Positions 23,801-32,305 of a stretch of DNA of 37,625 bases are shown piece after piece. Made by a program: the position numbers and the translations under genes. The notes beneath the pieces were generated by a model. The model was given only the letters and a program-made list of their open reading frames with translations, ran no database searches and had not been told where the DNA came from. The stretch spans positions 1-37,625 of the forward strand of contig JAQXJX010000013.1 of the NCBI GenBank assembly GCA_029009155.1. The letters are read 5' to 3'. This stretch comes from Mycoplasmataceae bacterium (GTDB lineage: Bacteria > Bacillota_I > Bacilli_A > Mycoplasmatales > Mycoplasmoidaceae). Each line of letters starts with the position of its first letter. The first letter of the stretch is position 1.

Positions 23801-23970
23801 AACAATAATCTACCAGTAAATTCTAATTTTTTATCTGTTGAATTTATACTAGTATTCATTAGTGGAGAAGAATAATTAGCAGATTTACAACAAAAAAACA
23901 AACTACCAAAAGCGGGAATTATGGTAGAAAAACAACCTAACAATATACCAATTCGTTTGTTTTTTCTCAT
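20875..23970 (-). CDS. BspA-like leucine-rich-repeat surface protein 3 (1031 aa)
   Basis: Third and most divergent paralogue. Signal-like N-terminus MRKNKRIGILLGCF with a CC pair near residue 27. It has 27 LRR_5-type units, here very uniform (IGDYAF(S/N/Y)NC), again in blocks of 13, 3 and 11. Separators: ILYSKSAKNFNKWCIG and IAYTSSGAYYNLWCLG, followed by YAIAAGAF and YGIADKAF. After a Cys-less last unit (GAFSND) comes a cap (INPPLFGANW), the cadherin/Ig-like domain (WLSVNSNGLIEWSD, GTYSFKIRASS), one membrane helix and tail KNKKKSQK. Its promoter and leader differ from genes 1 and 2 and it has no leader hairpin, so it may be regulated separately. No obvious terminator follows it. Confidence 0.9.
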
Positions 23971-24001
23971 CTATTATGTTACTCTAATCCATTATTATTT
24001 A

Positions 24002-24007
24002 ATTATA
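24002..24007 (-). promoter_or_regulatory. Candidate -10 box of BspA-like gene 3
   Basis: The minus strand reads ATATATAATTAAAT; TATAAT lies 31 bases before ATG 23970. It is short of other promoter signals in this AT-rich sequence, so confidence is modest. Confidence 0.4.
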
Positions 24008-24029
24008 TATCTAACAATTAAACAATAAA

Positions 24030-24063
24030 AATAGAGTTAATGATTCAATTCACTAACTCTATT
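24030..24063 (-). terminator. Terminator of fba
   Basis: Perfect 10-bp stem AATAGAGTTA / TAACTCTATT with a 14-base loop, followed by TTTATTG on the minus strand. It lies 29 bases after the fba stop. Confidence 0.75.
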
Positions 24064-24092
24064 AAAACTTAGATAATTTAGAATTATTTAAA

Positions 24093-24968
24093 TTAAGCTT
24101 TACCTAAAGAACCAAAGATTTTGAATTTTTCAATAACTTTGTCAGTAATTGCTTGTGTACCTGGTTTTAATAATTTACGAGGGTCAAAACCTTTATTGTT
24201 TGTATCTAAATCTTTTTTAGCTTCAATGTATTTTCTTGTAGCATCTGCAAAAGCTAATTGACATTCAGTGTTTACATTAACTTTAGCAACACCTAAGCTA
24301 ATAGCTTTTTGAACCATTGAATCAGGAATACCAGTACCACCATGTAAAACTAATGGTTTGTGGTTAACACTATTTGCAATTTCTGTTAAACGATCAAAGT
24401 TTAATCCTTTTCAGTCAGCTGGGTAAATACCATGGATATTACCAATACCAGCAGCTAAACATGAAATTGGAAGTTTAGCAATTTCGCTACATTCTTTAAC
24501 GTCAGCTAATTCACCATTAGAAGTAACACCATCTTCACTTCCACCAATTCCACCAACTTCAGCTTCAACTGATGCACCAACTTTATTAGCAGCAGCAATA
24601 ACTTCTTGAACTTTTTTTAAGTTGTCAGCAAACGCTTCATGACTACCATCAAACATAACTGAACTAAAACCTGCAGCTAATGCATTCATTGCACCATCAT
24701 AGCTACCGTGGTCTAAATGTAAAGCTACTGGAACAGTAACTTTCATAAAATCCATTACTTCATGAACCATTCCAACAATGTTTTTAAAACCGCACATGTA
24801 TTTTGCAGCACCTTCACTAACACCTAAAATAATTGGAGTGTTAGTACTTTGAGCAGCTGCTAATGCACCTTTTATTCATTCTAAGTTGTTAATGTTAATG
24901 TGAGCTACTGCATAATGACCTGCTACAGCTTTATTTAACATTTCATTCATATTAACTAATTTTGCCAT
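24093..24968 (-). CDS. fba: Fructose-bisphosphate aldolase, class II
   Basis: Zinc-dependent aldolase that splits fructose-1,6-bisphosphate into the two triose phosphates feeding gap and pgk. The 291-aa product has family length. Visible motifs: YAVAHININNLEW near the start, VALHLDHGSYD near 80-90 (metal-binding His and catalytic Asp), the GGIGGSEDG loop near 140, PLVLHGGTGIPD near 205 (second metal His) and VNVNTECQLAF near 228. TGA Trp codons split the frame. ATG 24968 has GAGGAG 6-7 bases upstream. It is an independent unit ended by a clear hairpin. Confidence 0.96.
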
Positions 24969-25025
24969 ATTTTCTCCTCTATAATACTTTATTTATATAT
25001 TAAGTATGTTATACATTTGTTTTTT

Positions 25026-25460
25026 TTATTCTTCTTCGTCTTCTTCATCAGATGAAGATAAATTACTTTGAATTTCTTCGTAATCTTCATCAATGTCGCT
25101 ATATCCATCTGTACCAAGTAATTCTTCTTCAGATACAACTTTAGAAGAATATTTATCAGTTTCAATAACACTTTCATCTAAAACTTGTACATCTTTGAAA
25201 TCGTACATACGACTTTGCATCTTATCAATTTCACTTAAACTAACATATTCTTTTAATTGTCATTTGTTGTTACCTGTGTAAATGAAACGTGGATCTTGCA
25301 TGATATCAGAATAAAAATTTCCAATTTCTTCTAATGCTTCATCTGAATTTAAGTGTGCAAATTTAATAACTTTCTTTCATAAATCATTAAAAGTAAAATC
25401 TTTATTTTGGTATTCTTTTTTTGAAATATCATACGCTATATTAATTAATGATACTGACAT
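25026..25460 (-). CDS. rpoE: RNA polymerase delta subunit RpoE
   Basis: Firmicute/mollicute-specific RNA polymerase subunit that lowers non-specific DNA binding and speeds recycling. The 144-aa product has a folded N-terminal HARE-HTH domain (YDISKKEYQNKDFTFNDLW, DPRFIYTGNNKWQLKEY) and a long acidic disordered tail that ends SSSDEEDEEE, the family hallmark. Two TGA codons are read as Trp or lie at family Trp positions. The ATG at 25460 is preceded by AGGGGG, the strongest Shine-Dalgarno of the window. It lies between rarA and fba on the same strand. Confidence 0.93.
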
Positions 25461-25534
25461 TTAATGCCCCCTAAATGTATACTTACAATTTATAAATGTT
25501 ATATTATTTTAATAAAATAAAGGAAAATTACACT

Positions 25535-26770
25535 TTATTTTTTAGATTTTAATCATTTTAACCATGAATTTAATTTTTGTTCAATTTGATTATTACCCGG
25601 AATATAGTATTTTTTATCGATTAAAGCATTAGGTAAATATTGTTGTTGAACATAATTATTTTCATAATCATGAGGATATTTATATCCTGTACGATTTAAT
25701 TTTTTTGCACTTTTATAACTTTGATCTTTAATATGGTTAGGAATTGGATATTGTTTTTTATTTTGAATATCGACAATTGCATTATTAATAGCCATATAAG
25801 CAGAGTTAGATTTTAATGAAAGGCACATTTCTATTACAACAGTTGCATAAATTTGTTTACATTCAGGAATTCCAACCATCATAGCAGCATTAATTGCTTG
25901 AGAAACTCTTGCACATAAACTTGGATTAGCTAAACCAATGTCTTCATAACAACAAGCTAACAATCGCCTGTTAATTGCAACAAGATCACCAATTAATAAT
26001 AATTGTGCTAAATAGTAAATAGCAGCATCCGGATCGCTTCCTCTTAATGATTTATGAAATGCAGATAATAAATCATAATGGCTATCACCATATTTACTAC
26101 CAATTACACAATTATTACCAATGATTTGTTGAATAATTAATGGAGTGATTTCTACATCTTTATATAAAGTATTAATAATGTCAATAACATTTATTGCTGC
26201 TCTAAAATCTCCATTAGTTGATTCAGCAATCATTTTAATAATATCGTCAGTTAATTTAACATCTAAAGGATTTTCTGCTATTTTATGTTTAATTGCATCA
26301 TATATATCAGTCGATGTTAATGGTTTTAGTTCTAAAATATGACATCGACTACGAATTGCAGGATTTACTATAAAATAAGGATTTTCTGTAGTTGAAGCAA
26401 AAATATAAATTGTTCCATTTTCTAAAAAAGGAAGTAATATATCTTGTTTATCTTTATTTAAACGGTGAATTTCTTCACAAATTAATATGTATCCATTGAT
26501 TGATTTCTTAGCTAATTCTATTATGTTTACTAGTTTCGCCTTATCATCAATAACAGCATTAAATAAACTAAAAGGAACGTTTAATTCATTAGCTATTGCT
26601 AATGAAATTGAGGTTTTTCCTATTCCGGGTGGTCCATAAAATATTAGTGAATATGGTTGATGACATTTAACCATTCGATTTAAAAATGAATTTTCTGAAA
26701 ATAAATGTTTTTGACCAACAACATCTGATATTTTCTTAGGACGTCATAATACTGGTAATGGCTTATTCAT
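25535..26770 (-). CDS. rarA: Replication-associated recombination ATPase RarA (MgsA)
   Basis: AAA+ clamp-loader-like ATPase acting at stalled replication forks. The 411-aa product starts NKPLPVLWRPKKISDVVGQ, the classic RarA opening. Walker A FYGPPGIGKTS lies near 45, Walker B YILICEEIHRL near 92, and sensor ASTTENPYF near 120. The C-terminal tetramerisation part has KSLRGSDPDAAIYYLAQLL and CYEDIGLANP. A TGA near the end (after SWLK) extends the product by five residues. It overlaps the end of rnmV by 8 bases, making prs-rnmV-rarA a tightly packed operon. Confidence 0.95.
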
Positions 26771-27299
26771 TGTAATCTTTACACATTGATGATAATTCAT
26801 CAAATGTTATTCCTAGTAAATTAACTCTTTTATACAATTGTTTGTGGTTACAATAACTAATTTTTAATTTATTACATAGTTTTAACCTATTGTCATAGTT
26901 ATGTAATGGTAAAGAGTCAAAATCAATAAATTGAATGTTAGTTTTTTTGTCATTAACAAAAGTTGTTACATTTTTAATTGCTTCAATAATTGCTTCATCA
27001 TCTGCTTCACAAACACCAATCTTTTTAGTATTTCATTTATTTTGTTTAATAAATGCTTGTTTATATTCAGTTAAATTACTTGCAATTTTTTTACGAATTA
27101 ATTCGCCGGTTGAATCTGGATCTAATAACAAAATAACACCAACGTTTTTTGCTGCTTGACTAATTAAAGACATGGTCTTTTTATTAATAGCAGAACCGTT
27201 GGTTTCTATTGTTTGAACATCAAATAATCTTTTTAAATGAGTAGTATCAGTTTTTCCTTCTACCACTACTACTTCTTTAATAATTGGTAAATTTGACAT
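26763..27299 (-). CDS. rnmV: Ribonuclease M5
   Basis: TOPRIM-domain nuclease that matures 5S rRNA. The 178-aa product has the TOPRIM glutamate motif VVVVEGKTD near 10-18, then the ILLLDPDSTGELIRKKI acidic motif near 54-70 and EADDEAIIEAI near 100, as in RNase M5. ATG 27299 begins MSNLPIIKEV and lies 4 bases after the prs stop. One TGA Trp occurs near residue 89. The usual partner ksgA is absent here; instead the gene is coupled to prs and rarA. Confidence 0.92.
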
Positions 27300-27303
27300 T
27301 AAA

Positions 27304-28287
27304 TTACTTTTGAATTTTCTTTGTAATTGAAGAACAATATTCTGATAAAGAAGCATTACCAGAACGAAGTACTTTAATAATTCCAGCAATAAATTCACTT
27401 AAATCAACAATTTTTACATGTGGATTTTTGAAATTTACAACAGTAGGAATAGAGTTAGTTAAATATAAATTATCTAATCACTTGTTTTCAAATGCTTCTG
27501 TTAATCTACTTGTTGCAGGATCTGATAAAATACCATGAGAAGCAGTAACTGTTACAGATTTAGCTCCTTTAGCTTTTAATACTTTACAAGCACCAACGAT
27601 TGTTCCAGCTGTATCAATCATATCATCAACAATTAAACAATCCTTGTTTTCAATATCTCCTAAAACATTTAAAATTTCAGCAACATTTGGTTTAGGTCTT
27701 CTTTTATCTAAAATAGCTAATCCAACATCAAGTGTTTTAGCAATATTTCTTGAACGTTTAACAGCACCATAGTCAGGTGAAACAACAACTAAATTACTTC
27801 GATCAATATTTTTAATTGCTTCGCCAACTGCGACATAAGTTGCACTAACAGAATCAAATGGAATTTCAAAGAAACCTTGAGTTTGGTCACTGTGAACATC
27901 AACCACTGCTACATGATCTGCTCCTGCTGTTTCGATTAATCGAGCTAATAACTTAGAAGTAATTGGTTCTCTACCTTTACTTTTACGATCTTGTCTTGCA
28001 TAAGCATAATATGGAATAATAACACTAATACTACTTGCACTGGCTCTTTTTAATGCATCAATGCAAATTAATAATTCCATTACTGATTCATTAACTGGTT
28101 TAATTAAAGATTGAATAATAATAATGTTTGAATGACGTACAGGTTCTTCTGGCCTTACTAAAATCTCACCATCAGCAAAATGAGAAATAGTTACATCAAT
28201 TGGTTTAATATCAAGGATTTTACAAACACCTTTAGTAAGTTCGCTGGCTCCTGATAAGCCAAGTATTTTAATATTTTCTAATTGCAT
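27304..28287 (-). CDS. prs: Ribose-phosphate pyrophosphokinase (PRPP synthase)
   Basis: Makes phosphoribosyl pyrophosphate from ribose-5-phosphate and ATP, the entry to nucleotide salvage, on which mollicutes depend. The 327-aa product has family length. Motifs: FADGEILVRPEE near 37, YYAYARQDRKSKGREPI near 93-109, VDVHSDQTQGFF near 130, and the PRPP loop DDMIDTAGTIVGA near 218. One TGA near residue 271 is read as Trp, after AFENK. A TATAAT box lies only 10 bases upstream of ATG 28287 and no Shine-Dalgarno is seen, so the message may be nearly leaderless. First gene of the prs-rnmV-rarA operon. Confidence 0.96.
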
Positions 28288-28296
28288 AGCGATATT

Positions 28297-28302
28297 ATTA
28301 TA
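28297..28302 (-). promoter_or_regulatory. Candidate -10 box of prs
   Basis: The minus strand reads AATATAATAATATCGCT then ATG. TATAAT here would give a transcript with a leader of only a few bases. It could be chance in AT-rich DNA. Confidence 0.4.
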
Positions 28303-28330
28303 TTTTTATATTTTAAAATGAATATTTTAA

Positions 28331-28996
28331 TTATCATTTGCATCGCTTACATTTATCAAAAATTTTTAATAATGATTCATTGTTTGAAATACACTTTTTG
28401 GCATTAACAACAAAATAGTGATAAATATTTACAATTTGAATTACTGATAGATTCATTTTTTGAGCAATTTCCTGATTTTTATATCCAAGCAATTTATATT
28501 GAATCACTTTTTGTAAAAGATTTTGATTTTTAGTCTTAATATGAAATGAAATAAAATCTTTAAAACAATCAGTATCAATTTCTTGGATAGTTTTTTCCAT
28601 AATTGATGGTTTTTCATCTACCAAATAAGATAAATTACCATTATTTGTTTCAATGTTTTGATCCAAAGAATAGGAAGAATCTAAAATTTTATTTCCACTT
28701 GATATTTGTTTTCAACAATAATGAGCAATTAAAGAATGATTAATTGTGTACAAGGATTGAGCATAATTGAAAGATTTTTGTGATAAATCAAATTTTTTAA
28801 TTGCTTTTTCAATTGATAAATATACTAAGCTTCTAATTTCATTAGAAGATAGATCTATTGATGGAAAAGTATTTTTTACATAATATTTTGTTATATTTGT
28901 TAATTTCTCATTATATCGACCAAATAAAATTTCTTTGGCATAATGTAAATTTTCAGTTTTATATAAGTAAATTAATTCATTATCTGTAGTTTGCAT
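28331..28996 (-). CDS. Sigma-70-like factor (alternative sigma factor candidate)
   Basis: 221-aa product. The N-terminal part resembles sigma region 2: DNELIYLYKTENLHYAKEIL, RYNEKL, then SLVYLSIEKAIKKFD. The C-terminal part (about 165-190) has a region-4 helix-turn-helix: YKLLGYKNQEIAQKMNLS, followed by VIQIVNIYHYFV. The layout fits small ECF or SigH-like factors, and mycoplasmas such as M. genitalium have one such alternative sigma (MG428). The frame is joined through a TGA at residue 101 and ends with a TGA Trp before TAA. It has a CKRC tail. Its neighbours prs and truB do not indicate the regulon. A generic HTH protein is the alternative. Confidence 0.6.
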
Positions 28997-29028
28997 AATA
29001 AGAATAATATAAAACTAAAAAGTAAAAA

Positions 29029-29742
29029 TTACTTTTCAATGTTATTCCTATTTTTATTTTCATTTTTTTGAAAATCATAACAGTCATTTAAACTAAAATT
29101 ACCAGATTTTGTTCTTTTTAATTCAATTACTGTAGCATATGTATTCATTTTAATACCTAAATCATAAGCAAAACTACGAACATAAAAACCTTTTGATACA
29201 TCAATTAAAATGGTTATTTTTCCTTGATTTATATCAAAAGTCTTAATTTCATAGTTTATTAATTTAACCAAATTAGGTTTTAAACTAATTTCTTTACTTT
29301 CAATTGCTAATTTATATGCTCTAACTCCATTAACTTTTTTAGCACTATAAGCTGGTGGAACTTGTCAATAATCAGTATTTTTAAATTCATTGCAGATAAG
29401 TTTTAAATCATCTAAACTCATTTGCTTATTTCAATCTTTTGTTTTGATTGTATCAGTACCTAAATCATAAGATTTAGTTAATTGCCCTAATTGAATAGTA
29501 AATTCATATTGTTTTGTATCAGATAAATGATTAGAAAGTAATTTGGTTCCTTTTTCTACTCCGATTATTAAAACACCACTAGCTAATGGATCAAGTGTTC
29601 CTCCATGTCCTACTTTCTTAAAGCCATAGTATCTTTTAATATATGAAACAACATCATTAGAAGTTCACTTTAAAGGTTTATTAACGGCAAAAATTTCTTT
29701 TTGCTCTAATTCTTCTTTTTTAATTGAAAATAAATTAACCAT
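29029..29742 (-). CDS. truB: tRNA pseudouridine-55 synthase TruB
   Basis: Forms pseudouridine 55 in the T-loop of tRNAs. The 237-aa product is a little shorter than in E. coli, as usual for mollicutes without the full C-terminal PUA extension. FAVNKPLKWTSNDVV near 19-33 and VGHGGTLDPLASGVL near 44-58 hold the signature with the catalytic Asp; YWQVPPAYSAKKVNGVRAY near 123 and GFYVRSFAYDLG near 186 are the other conserved motifs. TGA Trp codons occur at three sites. It lies 32 bases upstream of the sigma-like gene on the same strand. Confidence 0.94.
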
Positions 29743-29774
29743 ATATATGTAAAAATAAGTAAATTAAATCAGAG

Positions 29775-30788
29775 TTATTTCTTTTTTTCTTGCTTTTTTA
29801 ATACTTTAATTTCTTGATTTGCTACTTGGTTATAAAACATAAAGAAGTTATTTTCTTCTTCATCAAATTTACGGTTAGCCTCATAAATTTGCTCAACCAT
29901 ACCTCTTGGAGTTGATAAAACATTATTGATAGCCACAATAGCAAAAGCACAAGACAAGAAAACAATACCCACAGGAAAAGCAATTAATAAATAAAAGATA
30001 CTTCCACAAGAATCTTGAGCAAAAGAAGGATATCCCATTTTGTCATAAACTAAATTAAAGCAATCAGAATTAAAATTAGTTATTGATCCATAAACAGAAG
30101 CGAAGCGATGTCCAGCAGGTGGGCAATATTTTTCATAATAAATTGATTCAGGTAACTGAGTAAAATTAATTGCTACAGCATAAGAACTATAAATAAAAAG
30201 ATAAATACATAACAAAAATCAAAATCTACTATTATTTATTCGGTTGATTGGGTTACGACAATCATATGGATAATTTACTGAAAAAATTGTAAATAAATCA
30301 AAGATTATCGGACATATTAAATGAAAGCAAAGTGTAGTTGATAATTCAAAGGGGTTAGTATTAAAAGATCTATTTGTAATCGCACTTGGAATAATAACAA
30401 TTCAATACCCAAACATTACTAAATTAATATAAATAGAACATGCTACTATAAAATCTCTACGATTAAATAATTTACTTTTGAAAGCAAATATAAATAATAA
30501 ATAGCAAATAATGATTAATAGATTATTTTGCTCAGTAAAATAGTGGAAAACATCAAATCAAAGTCTTGCAACAAAGCTAGAATAAACTGAAATTTTAGAC
30601 TGATCTTGAGCCATTGGATCAAGAATACTATAAATTTTGATTAAAAAAGCTAATAAACCCACTATTATTCCAGTAATTGCAAATCAGAATGCTTGTTTAC
30701 GAAAATTATGTTTTCTCAAGTCTGAATTACCTGCTAGAATAGAATGATTTTTATCTGATATATTTATCAAATGTAGTGGTGAAATCAT
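29775..30788 (-). CDS. Polytopic membrane protein, possibly DUF1600-like
   Basis: 337-aa integral membrane protein with about six or seven hydrophobic helices. The first follows a polar N-terminus at about 32-55 (FWFAITGIIVGLLAFLIKI). The segment VFHYFTEQNNLLIIICYLL near 90-108 recalls the FT-x-Q-(S/T)-N signature of mycoplasma DUF1600 and related AIG1-like membrane proteins; this link is tentative. A soluble loop with paired Cys (YCPPAGHRF, DCFNL, SCGS) precedes the last helix, and the end is basic (KVLKKQEKKK). Several TGA Trp. It is transcribed away from the TtcA-like gene from overlapping promoters. Function unknown; transport is a guess. Confidence 0.75.
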
Positions 30789-30810
30789 AAAATTTGTGCA
30801 ATCTTTTAAT

Positions 30811-30818
30811 ATTATAAT
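30811..30818. promoter_or_regulatory. Overlapping divergent -10 boxes
   Basis: ATTATAAT contains TATAAT on the plus strand (30813-30818, for the gene at 30841) and on the minus strand (30811-30816, for the gene starting at 30788). The 52-base divergent gap has no other space for two promoters, so the two transcripts may compete. Confidence 0.5.
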
Positions 30819-30840
30819 ATTAATATTTTAAAACATTATT

Positions 30841-31656
30841 ATGCGTGCACTTATTGGAAGCATTATTAAAAGTAATGAATTATTCAAATTTATTAAAAAC
30901 CATGATAAAATCATGGTTGGTGTAAGTGGAGGTAAGGATTCAACTTTATTATTTTATGCATTGACATTATATGCAAAAATGATGAAAGAAAAAAATAATT
31001 GGGACATAAAAGTTTATGGATATCATGTAAAAATTAACTTTTATGAAAACAAATATGATGATTACTTAAAATGAATGTCAGATCATGGTTTAGAAGTTAA
31101 AATTATTGAATCAAATGTTGCTGATATTTTAAAAGCAAAAGCAAAAAATAATAAAGTTATTTGTTCTTTATGTGCAAAAATGAAAAAGGCTATTTTAGTT
31201 AAAGAAGCTAAAAAACTAAAATGCAATAAAATTGCTATGGCTCACCACATTGATGATGCTATTGAAACATTATTTTTAAATATGATTTATGAAGGAAGAA
31301 TTGCAACTTTTAGTCCTAACATGTATATGGATAGGAGTAAAATGTGATTAATTAGACCTTTTGTTTTAGTTTCTGAAAAAGAAATTATTAGAACAAAAAA
31401 TCGTTTACAAGTACCAATTATTACTAATGCTTGTCCAAATGAAACAACTACAAAAAGAACATATTTAAAATACTTTTTAGAACAGAACTTTTATGAAAAT
31501 AAGAATTTTAATAATTGTTACAACAATTTTAAAAATTCTTTAATTAATGGAAAACAATCATATTTATGATTTAATTCCAACAAAAATACAAATAAAGATT
31601 TTCTAAAAATTATCAATTATGGTAAATTAAGTCAAATTAAGAAAATAAAAAAATAG
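30841..31656 (+). CDS. ttcA: TtcA-like PP-loop tRNA thiolation protein
   Basis: PP-loop ATPase family; TtcA puts sulfur on cytidine 32 of certain tRNAs using a [4Fe-4S] cluster. The 271-aa product has the PP-loop VGVSGGKDSTLL near 29-40. The cluster motif CSLCAKMKK lies near 107-115 (CxxC), with AHHIDDAIETLFLN near 134-147 and a third Cys in TNACPNE near 202. The CxxC within the PP-loop middle is what separates TtcA from TilS. Trp codons include TGA and one TGG. No Shine-Dalgarno is obvious. The next gene, 65 bases downstream, is a tRNA-Arg(UCU) with C32, a known TtcA substrate class. TilS is the alternative but its motifs fit less well. Confidence 0.8.
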
Positions 31657-31695
31657 ATTTTTTACAAATTAAATTAATATTATTATGTTAATTTA

Positions 31696-31701
31696 TATAA
31701 T
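31696..31701 (+). promoter_or_regulatory. -10 box of tRNA-Arg
   Basis: Exact TATAAT ending 20 bases before the tRNA, suggesting independent transcription in addition to possible read-through from the TtcA-like gene. Confidence 0.5.
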
Positions 31702-31721
31702 TAAAAATACTAATAACATCT

Positions 31722-31798
31722 GCGCTTGTAGCTCAGTTGGATAGAGCACACGCCTTCTAAGCGTGTGGTCGAGAGTTCGAATCTCCCCAAGCGCGCCA
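31722..31798 (+). tRNA. tRNA-Arg (anticodon UCU)
   Basis: 77-base cloverleaf with encoded CCA: acceptor GCGCTTG / CAAGCGC, D-stem GCTC / GAGC, anticodon stem CACGC / GCGTG, loop CTTCTAA with anticodon TCT, 5-base variable loop, T-loop TTCGAAT. The T-stem GAGAG / CTCCC has one A-C mismatch (50-64). C is at position 32. It reads AGA, the main Arg codon of AT-rich mollicutes. Confidence 0.95.
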
Positions 31799-31806
31799 TA
31801 AAAAAC

Positions 31807-31841
31807 AAAGGTTTGATACAATATCGTGTCAAACCTTTTTT
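31807..31841 (+). terminator. Terminator of tRNA-Arg
   Basis: A 13-bp stem including one G-U pair (AAAGGTTTGATAC / GTGTCAAACCTTT) with a 6-base loop and a following T run, 8 bases after the CCA end. Confidence 0.85.
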
Positions 31842-31957
31842 CGTTGTATAAGTATAAATACTGCAAATATTAATGTTTTATAGAACATTTCAGCCATAAA
31901 TATAGTAGTAGTATATAGAGTATTTATTTAAGAAATAAATCGTTAAACAACTACTTA

Positions 31958-32305
31958 CTATACACAAATACATATAAGAGAAGAAATATCAATTTTTATA
32001 AATACCACCACATGACGCGTGACAAACGTGACAGATTTTTGCAATTTAAAAACTCTAGCCTTATAAAAATAGAGTTCAATATTTATTATTGAGCCATCTT
32101 TGAAATTGAATTCGAGGTTGTTATCTTTATATACTTTTATGTTGATGATTGTTAAATCGAAGAGTTTATCGTTGAATTCTAAATTTAGTGTATCGGTAGC
32201 TTTAATCTCATTGATGAATGTTTGAAATTTAATCGATTGTCTATTCCTATCAACTTGTTCAGCTTTATGAACAAATACCTTCTCTATGAATTCTTGTGCT
32301 ATTCA
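31958..32305 (-). pseudogene. Remnant: recombinase-like C-terminal tail
   Basis: A minus-strand frame open for about 115 codons without a credible start. It reads AQEFIEKVFVHKAEQVDRN, then NEIKATDTLNLEF and NIKVYKDNNLEFNFKDGS, a pattern like the distal end of large serine recombinases of integrative elements, where a 'vekI.Vy..ieI.FkdG' strand pair is typical. It ends with SVTFVTRHVVVFIKI. No catalytic resolvase domain is present, so at most a tail survives. It overlaps the end of the primase-like remnant by a few bases. The family call is by eye and could be wrong. Confidence 0.4.

Noticed and set aside
13893-23970. Possible CRISPR or DNA repeat array because similar short motifs recur
   Set aside because: The recurrence is at protein level (LRR units); spacing and DNA sequence vary and the reading frame is kept throughout.
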